Below, one piece after another: positions 11,001 through 19,493 of a stretch of DNA of 64,000 nucleotides. The DNA is from an uncultured Lachnospiraceae bacterium (lineage in GTDB: Bacteria; Bacillota; Clostridia; Lachnospirales; Lachnospiraceae), in contig CAJTSH010000006.1 in assembly GCA_910578885.1 (NCBI GenBank), positions 2,352 to 66,351 on the forward strand. The letters run 5' to 3'. The position numbers and the translations under genes were made by a program. A model generated the notes under the pieces. That model was not told the origin of the DNA, did no database searches, and worked only from the letters and a program-made list of their open reading frames with translations. The first letter of the stretch is position 1. The number at the start of each line of letters is the position of its first letter.

Positions 11001-11515
11001 AAGGAGCCGGGATTAAAGGCGGCAGAATTGAAATCGGAACGGATAACTTTTTAGTTGATGAAAACGGAAATCTTTCAGCAAAAAATTGTGTTTTAAACGG
11101 TGAAACAAAAATAGCCAGTTTAACTGCCGCCGAAAACATTGAAGCGCAAAGCGACATTCATGTGGCGGGGGATATATTTATCAATAACGGTAGTTTATCC
11201 TCATATATCCATCACACAGACTCTTCGCTTGAAAATATACATGCTAATCTGAACATGGCTTATAACCAGATAGAAAACTTAAAAAGCATACAGGAAAACA
11301 GTGCTGAAGCTTCTAATGCTAAAATTCAAGAATTAGAACGAAGCATGGCAGATTTTGACGCCAGAATCTCCAATCTGGAATACAACGTTCAAAACGCTAA
11401 CAGGGAATTAATTAATTTGAAACAGAATCTGGAGGAGCTGGAAGAACGTACAAACCTTGCATTTTCTAGCATTGGCGAAGCCTTAGAACAACTAAACAAA
11501 AAAATAGACGGATAA
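7997..11515 (+). CDS. Large tail/baseplate protein (module 1)
   Basis: 1,172 residues, with AAAAAGGAGG before the ATG. The N-terminal ~750 residues align by eye with the protein at 27,311-31,492: shared blocks include KLYDIEINTD, LLHRILEKA, SIGS/D-x-DD, NPNGS, WKTFCSYRREDKY/SY and NNLLALEEF. This is the tail protein that usually follows the tape-measure and distal-tail genes in siphophages (tail-associated lysin or minor structural type). Residues ~960-1070 are Gly/Asn-rich short repeats suggesting a beta-helix, and the C-terminal ~80 residues are coiled coil. No peptidase motif was identified. Unlike its module 3 relative, it lacks both the Cys-rich knuckle and the S74 chaperone. Confidence 0.75.
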   Translation: MAKIEFDENNIVTIPTLILQNRNFDSIGSIPNAFDLTYKENFNSANEISFTIYKYIDGKCNPIWDSIVDFKVLYVPEFNERFEIHVSVAESDTTRKCVTAASLCEAELSNIKLYDIEINTDSDIVSKDYKPTVFYHPTDTGHSLLHRILEKAPHYSIGSIDDSLMDIQRFFSISDTDIYSELTGEISEKFHCIFLFDSMTRTISAYDLDNCGKDTTVFISNDNLSTEINLETNKDSLKNCFYVEGGDEIMTAAIRSINPNGSQYIYNITDDMKKDMPSALSAVLDEYSREYEKYNTSHVYPLSVQAVKNYNAVVDYVNKLFFEGEDAKDDNTDKNRFTKLPENALTGYPDTTAKMYEAIDLYEFVNNSMMPAVQISEPDIEESMQAILDGFRNGFGNEIALSNYKTAEEFTIERAIKNTAKLFYKSSYFDFNVETISCSEASDTSESDKPGKRTWSGSFTLTSLVQTDDDGKKLTSKRDNIQFMISGDTTLFLEQKIYRAMSDKNEIARYDITSMKLDEETFCAQLKYYSLQELLNLSDSFQSCLEVLFSHEVKTLFTDTEESGETPKTLLEQYRDFYTSRKALIDGNDESEITGEVTRRKQMLDAIKAFYYFDSQTNESSGVLYNIRQETNEHLNFAKYLTDRSGGTNLWKTFCSYRREDKYCNSNCVSTGKTNAGIIDKAKELLDAANQELYKASNIQYSLTSSMNNLLALEEFAPLTESFSVGNWIRVGIDDKILKLRLLSYQINFDEIQSIDVEFSTVEQIISGVSDIKSVLASASSMAQSYSGVMHQMEQSKHTTDCVESWINDGLNAATTKFVESDRQEILIDSHGILARLYEDDITDSYNPNQLKILSNGLYTTSDNWKTIHTGIGRIRYVDPETRKLVDDYGIIAKTVVGKIILGENLGIYNTKGSLKFTEDGLTISNQKPNVPAGTVKNSFIVNPNDDSQMVKITREENGRTEDVFYTDNTGNLHMIGTLDINGGNFRGDITASGTITGGTIQGAGIKGGRIEIGTDNFLVDENGNLSAKNCVLNGETKIASLTAAENIEAQSDIHVAGDIFINNGSLSSYIHHTDSSLENIHANLNMAYNQIENLKSIQENSAEASNAKIQELERSMADFDARISNLEYNVQNANRELINLKQNLEELEERTNLAFSSIGEALEQLNKKIDG

Positions 11516-11607
11516 CACAAAGCGTTACATTTAAAACAACATGATTACAAATGACAAACATATTTCTACTACAAATATCCACAAAATTTAAGGAGGTAAA
11601 TAAAAAT

Positions 11608-14277
11608 ATGAACAACCAGACATTACAAACAAAACAACAGACACTCACACTAGACTTCTGCCAGACCTCATACAAATCAATTCTTGCCAAACAATATGAC
11701 AACCAGACCAGATACATCTCTATCAGATGTACCAACTTCGGACAGGATTTCCCGCTGAACCAAAATTTCACTGCTGAAATTAAGATACTGACGCCGGACG
11801 GACGTCCAATCTTTGATTTAATACCAATCCAGGAAGACGGAACCCTTTTGCTGGAACTGACTGAATCCATACTGGCTTATCCCGGAAAAGCGGATGCAGA
11901 AATACGGATTCGTGATGAGGATAAACTGCTGTCCACAATGACTTTCCAGATTATGATTGAACCAAGCGTCTATGACGATGACAGGATTATTGCATCTGAG
12001 GAATTTAATGCGCTTAATGACCTGATAAAAGAAGCAACTAAAAACTATGATTATGTCATCCGTGAGGCGGGGGCTTCTGCAAAAATGGCAGAAAGTTATG
12101 CGGTCGGCGGAACCGATAAGAGACCGGACGAAGATACTGACAATGCAAAATATTATTCCACGCAGGCTTCAGGCTCCGCAGAAGATGCAAAGACTTATAT
12201 GAACAATGCAAAATCTCATATGGATGACGCAAACTTTTCCAAAGAAGCTGCGGCAGCCAGTGCCGGGACTGCATCCCAAAAAGCAGATACAGCAGACAGA
12301 AAAGCCTCGGAAGCCCAAAGCTATGCTGAATCATCCCAGAGCTATGCCGAATTGTCCCAAAGCTATGCCATTGGCGGAACCGGTGAAAGACCGGATGAAA
12401 ACATCAGCAACGCAAAATATTACTATGAGCAGAGCAAACGCATTTCCGAGTCCTTTTCCGGCGCGCTGCGCCCGATGGGAACAGTGACCTTCTCTGCTCT
12501 TCCGCCGCTGTCAACTGTAACAGAAGGTGATATGTACAACGTATCAGACCAGTTCACTACAGACGCATACTTCAAAGAAGGCGCCGGAAATGTCATCCCT
12601 GCCGGAGCAAATGTGTACAAAACCTCCGACGGATACTGGGATGTGCTCGCCGGAACGCCTGTTACCGGAGTAAAAGGAAATGCGGAAAATACTTATCGCA
12701 GAGGGAATGTAAATCTTACGGCTGAAAATATCGGGGCGCTTCCTTCTGATGGAAATGCTGTCTCCGCCACAAAGGCTGCGCAGGACGGTAACGGGAAAGA
12801 TATTGCGCAGACTTATGCATTAAAAAACATATATTCCGATACAAACGTCAATATGGGAAGAAAAACAAACACCACGGCGGGAAATAAGAGTTTCGCTTTC
12901 GGGAATAACGTAACGGCATCCGGAGCTTATTCTCATGCAGAGGGATACAACACATCAGATACCTTCTCTTATAGCAAATATAATGAAGCTGAAAAAGTTT
13001 TTAATACAAACACTGTCTATGGTCATACTAACGCAAGTTCAAGCACTGGTATCAGTGCTGTTTATATGCCAGGCAGCATAAATACATGTTTTCCCGGCTT
13101 CCCATCTGCAAGCTATACAAACTGTACCTTTTTTGCAACAGCATCGCCAACATGTGGATGGGATTACATAGAAAAAACTAGCCAATTAAATAATGTAAAT
13201 TACTATGGTACAAAATCCGAATCTATAACAAGCTCTAACTGCACATGGCTAAAAAATATTATGGGCGTATCCAGCTTTAACACAGCTAATGTCAGCAGCT
13301 TTTCTATCACAGGCGCAACAACCTCCTGGTGGAACAACTTATTCAACCTGAATGGCAATTATGGCACTGTGAGAATCAAACGGTTAGCCCTCAGATACAA
13401 CATTGACACCAAGACCGTCTGTAAAGGATACAGCCATGCATCCGGCGGCTATACATATTCTCCTGCGCAATACAGCCATACGGAAGGCTATGAAAACGTA
13501 GCAACCGGCATCGCCCAGCATGTCTGCGGAAAATATAACAAATACAACACATCCGAATTTGACGGCACAGCTCTTGGCAGCCAAGCAGGAAACGCATTTA
13601 TCATCGGAAACGGAACCGGCACAGATAACCGTTCCAACGCATTCCGGGTTGCTTATAACGGAACCGTATATGGCGGTGCATACAGCTCTTCCGGCGCAGA
13701 TTATGCCGAATACATATATGAATGGGAAGACGGAAACATAAATGGAGAAGACAGAGTCGGATACTTTGTTACCTTTGCAGATAAGAAGCTGAAAATCGCA
13801 CAGTCAGGCGACATCATTCTTGGCATCATTTCAGGTAATCCGTCTGTTATTGGAAACAGCGACGAGGACTACGCACATAAATATGTACGGGATGACTTCA
13901 ATCGGATTGTTTATGAAAAAAGCAACTTAGAAGTACAATTAACGGATGATGATGGAAATCTCCTTCTTAATGAAGATGGAACCCCCAAAAACCAATACTT
14001 AGATATTGTCATTGACAAATCAAAAATGAAGCTATCAGATAATTATGATCCGAACCGCAGATATACGGAGCGAAAATATAGAAACGAATGGGATTACGTA
14101 GGAATGTACGGCGTGTTACCGGTCAGAGATGACGGAACCTGCATTGCCGGAGAATATTGCAAATGTAATGACAAAGGAATTGCAACACGTGCAACGGCAG
14201 AAGAAGCCGCAAGTAATAGATTTACCTATATCGTTCTGGAACGTGTATCCGAACATGTAATTAAAGTGGTGAAATAA
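11608..14277 (+). CDS. BppU-type fibre/baseplate protein with autoproteolytic C-terminus
   Basis: 889 residues. The start at 11,608 is chosen for AAGGAGG just upstream; an upstream in-frame ATG at 11,551 has no ribosome site. Residues 1-130 resemble the BppU N-terminal (DUF2479) domain (TLTLDF, EIKILTPDGRPIFDL, FQIMIEPSVYD). Next come two short repeats (SYAVGGT..RP.E.T.NAKYY) and Ser/Ala-rich coiled coil, then YadA-like head repeats (YSHAEGY, YSHTEGYENVATG). The C-terminus has ADYAEYIYEWEDG and EDRVGYFVT, typical of the Peptidase_G2 autoproteolytic chaperone domain. A region of ~150 residues rich in aromatic residues, Cys and Asn (nt ~12,960-13,430) interrupts the head repeats and may bind the receptor. 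The likely role is a trimeric receptor-binding fibre. Confidence 0.8.
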   Translation: MNNQTLQTKQQTLTLDFCQTSYKSILAKQYDNQTRYISIRCTNFGQDFPLNQNFTAEIKILTPDGRPIFDLIPIQEDGTLLLELTESILAYPGKADAEIRIRDEDKLLSTMTFQIMIEPSVYDDDRIIASEEFNALNDLIKEATKNYDYVIREAGASAKMAESYAVGGTDKRPDEDTDNAKYYSTQASGSAEDAKTYMNNAKSHMDDANFSKEAAAASAGTASQKADTADRKASEAQSYAESSQSYAELSQSYAIGGTGERPDENISNAKYYYEQSKRISESFSGALRPMGTVTFSALPPLSTVTEGDMYNVSDQFTTDAYFKEGAGNVIPAGANVYKTSDGYWDVLAGTPVTGVKGNAENTYRRGNVNLTAENIGALPSDGNAVSATKAAQDGNGKDIAQTYALKNIYSDTNVNMGRKTNTTAGNKSFAFGNNVTASGAYSHAEGYNTSDTFSYSKYNEAEKVFNTNTVYGHTNASSSTGISAVYMPGSINTCFPGFPSASYTNCTFFATASPTCGWDYIEKTSQLNNVNYYGTKSESITSSNCTWLKNIMGVSSFNTANVSSFSITGATTSWWNNLFNLNGNYGTVRIKRLALRYNIDTKTVCKGYSHASGGYTYSPAQYSHTEGYENVATGIAQHVCGKYNKYNTSEFDGTALGSQAGNAFIIGNGTGTDNRSNAFRVAYNGTVYGGAYSSSGADYAEYIYEWEDGNINGEDRVGYFVTFADKKLKIAQSGDIILGIISGNPSVIGNSDEDYAHKYVRDDFNRIVYEKSNLEVQLTDDDGNLLLNEDGTPKNQYLDIVIDKSKMKLSDNYDPNRRYTERKYRNEWDYVGMYGVLPVRDDGTCIAGEYCKCNDKGIATRATAEEAASNRFTYIVLERVSEHVIKVVK

Positions 14278-14305
14278 AAATTCTTAGAAAAAAGGAGAAA
14301 ATAAC

Positions 14306-15325
14306 ATGGCAGAAAAAAGCAACAGTGTCATTGTCGACATTATTATACCGGCATACAATGCCCATAAAACCATAGAAAAAGCAATCGCTTCCATCGTTAC
14401 GCAGACCTTATCCGATGTATTAAAAGTAACAATTGTGAATGACGGCTCAAACGCCGACTATCACAGGCTTGTAGAACGCTACCGCAATATCATCAACATA
14501 GAAGAAATTACTCTGGAGAAAAACGTCGGCTGCGGAATGGCAAGGCAGGCAGGTCTTGAACACACTTATGCGCCTTATATCATGTTTGTAGATGCCGATG
14601 ACTTTTTCTATTCACCGTATTCCGTCGCTATTTTGTTAGACAGGATGGAAAAGAACAACGATTTAAACGTCATGTATGGGGCTATACATTCTGTATTTCT
14701 GGATGACGGACAGATCCAAACCATTTCGCCGGAACATTTTACATGGCTGTTCGGTTCTATGTACAGGCGTTCGCTGATTGACAAGTATCATATTACATTC
14801 GCCGACAGTTCCCGCGGAGAAGACGTCAGCTTCAACAAATTATTTAAACTCCTGTCCGACGGAGACCAGAATATCGGCTACACAGACGAAGTAATTTACT
14901 GTTGGACAGACCAGAATAAAGACGCAAGAATTAACAACGAAGATTTCATAGTTGAAGGAAGTAAAGAGGGCTTCGTAGAAAACATATTATATGTTTACGA
15001 TTTTATAAAAAACATAACAATCCCACATAAACCGGAAGAATTAAAGATTGATGTCATATCCAATATTGTCTCCATGTACTTCCAATATCTTGATTTATGT
15101 GAAGAGAGACCGCAAGCCGCCCCGAAACTATTCCGTTATATACAAAAATATTATGACAATGTATACAGAAATTATGAAACTATGATTGCACTTGATGACT
15201 TAAAAGACTTATACAATATCAACGTTAGAAGGTGGTATTCCACAAAACCAATGCCAATTGACGGAATTAGTATTTATGAGTTTATCAATATGTTACAGAG
15301 TGGTAATGGGCAGAACAAATCGTAA
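14306..15325 (+). CDS. Family 2 glycosyltransferase in tail cluster
   Basis: 339 residues, with AAAAAAGGAG before the ATG. The N-terminal GT-A fold is clear: VDIIIPAYNAHKTIEKA, then VNDGS, the acidic pair region FVDADDFFY (DxD-like), and later RGEDVSFN. No membrane segment is visible. It directly follows the fibre gene and ends the transcript at the terminator at 15,351. Phages sometimes encode glycosyltransferases that modify host surface polymers (serotype conversion) or their own virion proteins; this location next to a fibre fits either. The substrate cannot be inferred. Confidence 0.85.
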   Translation: MAEKSNSVIVDIIIPAYNAHKTIEKAIASIVTQTLSDVLKVTIVNDGSNADYHRLVERYRNIINIEEITLEKNVGCGMARQAGLEHTYAPYIMFVDADDFFYSPYSVAILLDRMEKNNDLNVMYGAIHSVFLDDGQIQTISPEHFTWLFGSMYRRSLIDKYHITFADSSRGEDVSFNKLFKLLSDGDQNIGYTDEVIYCWTDQNKDARINNEDFIVEGSKEGFVENILYVYDFIKNITIPHKPEELKIDVISNIVSMYFQYLDLCEERPQAAPKLFRYIQKYYDNVYRNYETMIALDDLKDLYNINVRRWYSTKPMPIDGISIYEFINMLQSGNGQNKS

Positions 15326-15350
15326 GTATAAAAACTCTGCCACCAAAATA

Positions 15351-15391
15351 AGGGTAGTTGAGAAACAGCCTCTTCTACCCTAATTTTTATT
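15351..15391 (+). terminator. Rho-independent terminator after glycosyltransferase
   Basis: AGGGTAG (15,351) pairs with CTACCCT (to 15,381) around a 17-nt loop, followed by AATTTTTATT. It ends module 1. The 80 bp between it and the leader repeat at 15,474 hold nothing I recognise. Confidence 0.8.
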
Positions 15392-15473
15392 ATTTAGAAT
15401 ATCCGGACAAAAATACAGGCAAATAGCGAGCCTCTTAACACAAGTGCGGATATAAACAATCCGCTTTGAATGA

Positions 15474-15693
15474 CAACCACAATTAGAAAACCCGGAAACT
15501 CCCGATATTTTCAACGAAAATCAAGGTTTTTCTGTATGTATATATACGGTATAGAATAAGAACCTTCAAACATCCAATCAGCTTCACAGAAAAAATCCTA
15601 AATAAACATTGAAAATCCTACCACTCTTCCACTTCGAGAGCGGTATTTACATAGATAACCATAAACTAAAACAACCAAAAGGAGGAAACACAC
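15474..15693 (+). repeat. Tape-measure leader repeat, copy 1
   Basis: 220 bp, closely matching 20,163-20,382 over its whole length. It holds an A/T-rich promoter-like stretch (TATATATACGGTATAGAAT), a hairpin at 15,619-15,645 (TACC..CTCT / AGAG..GGTA) and the ribosome site AAAGGAGG next to the ATG. The hairpin also exists in copy 2 with a different stem sequence (TACCG..TCC / GGA..CGGTA), so it appears to be kept by compensating changes. It may control tape-measure expression. Confidence 0.75.
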
Positions 15694-16746
15694 ATGGATG
15701 ATTTAAAATCCTTATTACAAAACATATCCGAAAAACTAGGTTTCCCGAATCTGGCATCGCTTTTTTCCGACAAATTCCAAGAATCCCTTTCGGAATTAAA
15801 GGAAATCGATTCCACGCTCACGGAAATCGGCAAATCCGCCAGCCTGACCGATTCCAAACTGCAAGAGCTCGGCGACACCTCATTTAAAGTCGCCGCCAGA
15901 TTCGGCACAACGGCAAATGATTACTTAGACGGCGTCCAGCAGATGATCGACTCCGGTTACAAAAATGCCGCACAGATGGCGGAACTCTCCGCCCTCGTCC
16001 AGACTGCGGACAATCTCCAGACGGACTTAGCCAACGACTATATAATGGCTGCTGATAACGCCTATGACTATGCCGGAAATGTAGAAAAACTAACAAAGCT
16101 GCTTGACGGTCAGAACCAGATGGCGAGAGAAAACACCCTGAACATGGAAGAGCTGGCAAACGCCACGATAGCTGCATCCGAGCTGCTCTCCGACCTTCCG
16201 GATATTCCTGAAAACAAGCTGTCCGCACTGCTTGGAACCGGACTTTCGGTATCCAATGATTCCGGCAAGGACGTTGCAGCCGCAATCAAAGATATCATGG
16301 CAAGCCTCAACGCTATGGACAGCCTGCGTGACCCGATAGAACTCCTGTCGGAACTGGCAGATACATACAATGCCCTGCCGGACGGAAGCGCGAAAAAGAT
16401 GGAACTTCTCTCAGATATCGGCGGTGGGAACCATGCGGACTTTCTTGACAGTCTCCTGTCAAACTGGGAACGGTACGACAAGATGTTAAGCGACTTTGGA
16501 AATGCTTCCGGCTCCATGATGAGCGACGCGGAAAATTCCGCAAACAGTCTGGACGGGGCATTGAACAGCCTCTCAAGCACTTGGACGGCTACGGTAAACA
16601 ATGTCATAAATTCGGACGAATTAACCAACATTGTAGAAACATTAAACGCCCTGCTGGGCGGAGTGAATAACGTAACAGAAGCGCTTGGCAGCGCAAAAAC
16701 CCTCGGCGCAATCGGCGGCGGGATTCTGAGTGCCAAAAACGCAGGT
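15694..16746 (+). pseudogene. Tape-measure protein 2, 5' exon
   Basis: 351 codons beginning MDDLKSLLQNISEKLG. The product is a typical tape-measure N-terminus: Ser/Asp-rich helices, DSKLQELGDTSFKVAARFG, and LLSELADTYNALPDGS. It is about 85 per cent identical by eye to the first exon of tape-measure 3. The exon ends with GCAGGT at 16,746, the 5' splice site of a group I intron; without splicing the frame stops after 8 more codons. Joined to 17,742 the frame continues as ..SAKNAG|IFKTYESDL... The exon is intact, but the gene as a whole is disrupted further on. Confidence 0.8.
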
Positions 16747-17139
16747 GGGCATAAATTGTCTTGCCCTATTTGAATATGCCTGCGATAACGGCGTTCTTTC
16801 CGGATACGGAGAGTTTTCCGTTATGGGCGGTGCGATACGCCGCTTAAAATGAGCAATATGGTCTGAACAGACATGCCCGGTAAGGGGCATCTGGGAAGCG
16901 CGTAAACCCTGTGCTACTCTTCCCTTGCGGCGACGCAATGGATTCGTAAAAATGTGCAGGCTCGCGTGGTCAGCAGGGATAGTTCTCTACGAGAAAAGCC
17001 CCCACAGTAATGACAACCTCATCCACTGTTCAATATGAAACGATTACAGTGGTAACAGACATTCGGGACGAAACGGTCTTGCCAGCCGTCTTACTGGAAA
17101 TGGCAGGAGTTCTCCTTGCCTTACGTGGATTGAACGGAG

Positions 17140-17181
17140 AAAAAAAGAAGAACTGATACATTGATAATGTAACGGTTCTTC
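17140..17181 (-). terminator. Terminator of antisense zinc-ribbon gene (module 2)
   Basis: On the - strand GAAGAACcGTTACAT pairs with ATGTAtCaGTTCTTC (17,147-17,181) and is followed by seven T (17,140-17,146). It lies 45 nt past the antisense stop codon and separates this gene from the intron RNA core. Confidence 0.85.
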
Positions 17182-17225
17182 CATAAATCTATTATGTAAT
17201 GAAAATAAAACTGCGGCTTAATAAA

Positions 17226-17639
17226 CTAAAAATCACTGCCACAGCTGTTGCAGTGCCACTGCTTGCCGACCTTGCCCGCCGCTAAGACTCCCCATAGGGC
17301 AACGGAACCAGCCTTTGATAAACCGGAAATTTTCTTCACATTCGTGGAATGGCAGTATGGACAGGAAAGCTCATCTTTTTGTACATAACCTGCAAAAGGA
17401 TTCACATTTTCATTTGCCTCACGGTACTTTCGTGCTTCGGGGTCATATGTGTCCTTAATTAGCGTTTCAATATAATGGTCAATTAGCTCTTCTCTCTCTT
17501 TACTCCCTAATTTTAGTTTCATTGATTCATCAAAAGTTGTCTCCGTTTGAATCATTTCTGTCTCGCAAAACCTACACTTACCAGCAAATTTGAACCATGC
17601 GCATTTCGGACATATAGACATATACCAAACTTTACTCAT
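17226..17639 (-). CDS. Antisense intron-located double zinc-ribbon protein (module 2)
   Basis: 137 residues, starting at 17,639 with GGGAGG 5 nt upstream. The N-terminus carries CPKC and CRFC (residues ~10-27), a first zinc site. An acidic helical middle (KEREELIDHYIETLIKDTYD) follows. The C-terminus has CPYC, the spacer KISGLSKAGSVALWGVL and CNSCGSDF. This C-terminal ribbon is nearly the same as in the gene at 449-982, while the N-terminal halves are unrelated. The gene lies wholly inside the group I intron, on the opposite strand, with its own promoter and terminator. It has no homing-endonuclease motif (LAGLIDADG, GIY-YIG or HNH). The function is unknown. Confidence 0.85.
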   Translation of the reverse strand: MSKVWYMSICPKCAWFKFAGKCRFCETEMIQTETTFDESMKLKLGSKEREELIDHYIETLIKDTYDPEARKYREANENVNPFAGYVQKDELSCPYCHSTNVKKISGLSKAGSVALWGVLAAGKVGKQWHCNSCGSDF

Positions 17640-17680
17640 AAAAGCCTCCCTGATTTCTATAATATTTTAATATACTCTAT

Positions 17681-17709
17681 ATACTATCATTTAACTTTCT
17701 ATAACGCAA
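17681..17709 (-). promoter_or_regulatory. Promoter of antisense gene (module 2)
   Basis: On the - strand TTGCGT (17,704-17,709), a 17-nt spacer and TAGTAT (17,681-17,686) lie about 40 nt upstream of the start. A further A/T-rich block, ATTAAAATATTATAGA, directly before the ribosome site is nearly repeated in the module 3 antisense gene. Confidence 0.55.
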
Positions 17710-17741
17710 GCAGAATCCACATCTGCCCACTGAATCGTTCG

Positions 17742-19493
17742 ATATTCAAAACTTACGAAAGTGACTTGAATGGTATCAGCCAGAAATTAGGATTTTCACA
17801 AAGAAGTTTCGCCGAATGGGGAAATCAGATCTCCCAGTCTTTCATTGATGGCGGAAAGGGATTAAATGGATTCAAGAACGCTTTATCCACCGCACTCATA
17901 GCGCCAAATACATCCCCGGACATCAAACTCATTGATCCTTCCGATTTTACATCTGCTTTCGAAGTAACGGACGCTAATGAATTCTTCCGGCAATTTAATG
18001 AAAGCGGCTCAGAATCATTATCCACCTTAACCCAATGGAGCAGTCAGTTTGATAATATGGACGACAACATGCGCTCCTACCTCACCGAATGCATGCAGAA
18101 ACAAGTTCCCGCCTCTTATGACGGCTACGAAAAATACACCCAAAAAGCAATAAAGGCAAACGAGCAGCTCTCGCTCTCCACCAAAGCAGGCCAGACCGCC
18201 CTCAAGGCTCTTGCCACTGCCGGCAACATGGTTGCATTCGCATTGCTCTCACAAGCAGTCTCTTTTGCTGCCACCGCCATAGACGACTATATTCACAGGG
18301 TTGAAAATGCAAACAAGGAGATGGAAGATGCCGTTTCCGCCTGTGAATCAACCCAGTCAGAATTAAACAACATAAACTCCGAGCTGGAAGAAAATAACAA
18401 GCTGATTGATGAGCTGCTGAAAAAGGAGCAGCTTACCTATGCGGAAAAAGGACAGTTGAAAGAGCTGCAGGACATCACGAAAGAGCTTCTGTTGCAACAG
18501 TCCATAGAAGAAAGCACGCTCAGCCGCAACCAGAAAGACGCCGCCGTCAAAGCAGTCGATGCCTACGAAGAGCAATATGGTGATTATGACATTTCTGACA
18601 CAGCCATAAAGGAACGTTTAGATAAAATCAATTCTTCTGGCATCAAAACAGTATCGTCAGGCGAGGATGACATCAGCGGAAACATAGCGGAACTGATTTC
18701 TTATCAGGCACTGTTGGATGAAACATTAGCGAAGCTGGAAGACAAAGAGAACCTGACTGACGATGAAATTGATTATCTTGCGAGTGAATCCCAAAACTAT
18801 ACGGACATCCTAACTGATATAAATGATAATCTTGATAACTCCATTGCCGACCTTGCTGATAAAAAATCCGCAATGGAGCCGGAATACCAGAAAGCGATTG
18901 AAAAGCAGGCAAACGGTGAATGGTTGTCCACAGACGAAAACGACGTGATATCTTATTATGAAGAAATCTCAGAGCAGCTCAGACTCATATATGATTATAC
19001 CAATCCCGACGAATGGAACCATATCCAGCTCTCGTCCATCATTAATGCCGAAGGGCTTGAAAAAAGCAAGGATGACTTGCTTGCAATGGCAAAGGCAGGC
19101 GAATTGACACCTGATGCCCTAAGCGAATGGCCTAAGCTAAACAAATCTCTTGCCGAGAGCGATTTAATTCTTCAAGATGGCCTCACTTCAGCAGAAGCCT
19201 TTTGTGACGAACTCATTGCCCTTGCAGAAAATGCCAATATAGATATTGAACCACCCGATATAGAAGAACCGCTAAACGAAACCTTCACAGCCATCAAAAA
19301 CTCCGCCTCCGCAATGCAGGAATTCCAATCCGCAATAGACTCCAACCAGTTCACAGACTCAGTGCTCTCCTCCGTTGGTGCTCTAAGCTCTGAACTCAAT
19401 GACATGGTCGCAGGCTTCTACGCCGGCAGTGTCAGCGCTGACCAATTATATCAGGCTCTGACAGACCATTACAATACCGACTTGCCCCGTTAA
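17742..19493 (+). pseudogene. Tape-measure protein 2, 3' exon (frameshifted)
   Basis: 583 codons continuing the tape-measure after splicing. The product has a hydrophobic segment (ALATAGNMVAFALLSQAVSF), a long coiled coil with ELNNINSELEENNKLIDEL (compare ELSEIQSDIEDVNSELE in tape-measure 1), and acidic helical repeats. It stops at TAA 19,491 right after TDHYNTDLPR. The next frame (from 19,494) continues as a plausible tape-measure-like protein, so a one-base frameshift is likely. The rest of a normal C-terminal half is missing, so the gene is probably inactive. Confidence 0.75.

Larger units (their letters stand above)
16747..17741 (+). ncRNA. Group I intron in tape-measure gene 2
   Basis: 995 nt. 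The 5' exon end (16,740-16,746, CGCAGGT) pairs with 16,778-16,784 (GCCTGCG), including the diagnostic U.G at the splice site. The bases just before it (16,772-16,777, GAATAT) pair perfectly with the start of the 3' exon (17,742-17,747, ATATTC). So 12 contiguous guide bases match the ligated exons, and the last intron base is G, as the family requires. Further stems: GGGCA/TGCCC in the P1 loop, ATAACGG/CCGTTAT (16,785-16,825, P2-like), GGGAAG/CTTCCC, and CCACTGT/ACAGTGG. I could not assign P3, P4-P6 or P7 confidently, so the subgroup is open. The region from 17,137 onward is the antisense gene cassette. Confidence 0.85.

Noticed and set aside
15694..16773. Separate short tape-measure gene of 359 residues ending at 16,773
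   Set aside because: The last 8 codons are intron sequence; the frame is restored only after splicing to 17,742.
16747..17226. Structured RNA read as a group II intron or TnpB/IscB guide RNA
   Set aside because: There is no reverse transcriptase, no domain V-like hairpin, and no TnpB or IscB gene. The exon-guide complementarity at the in-frame junction fits group I instead.
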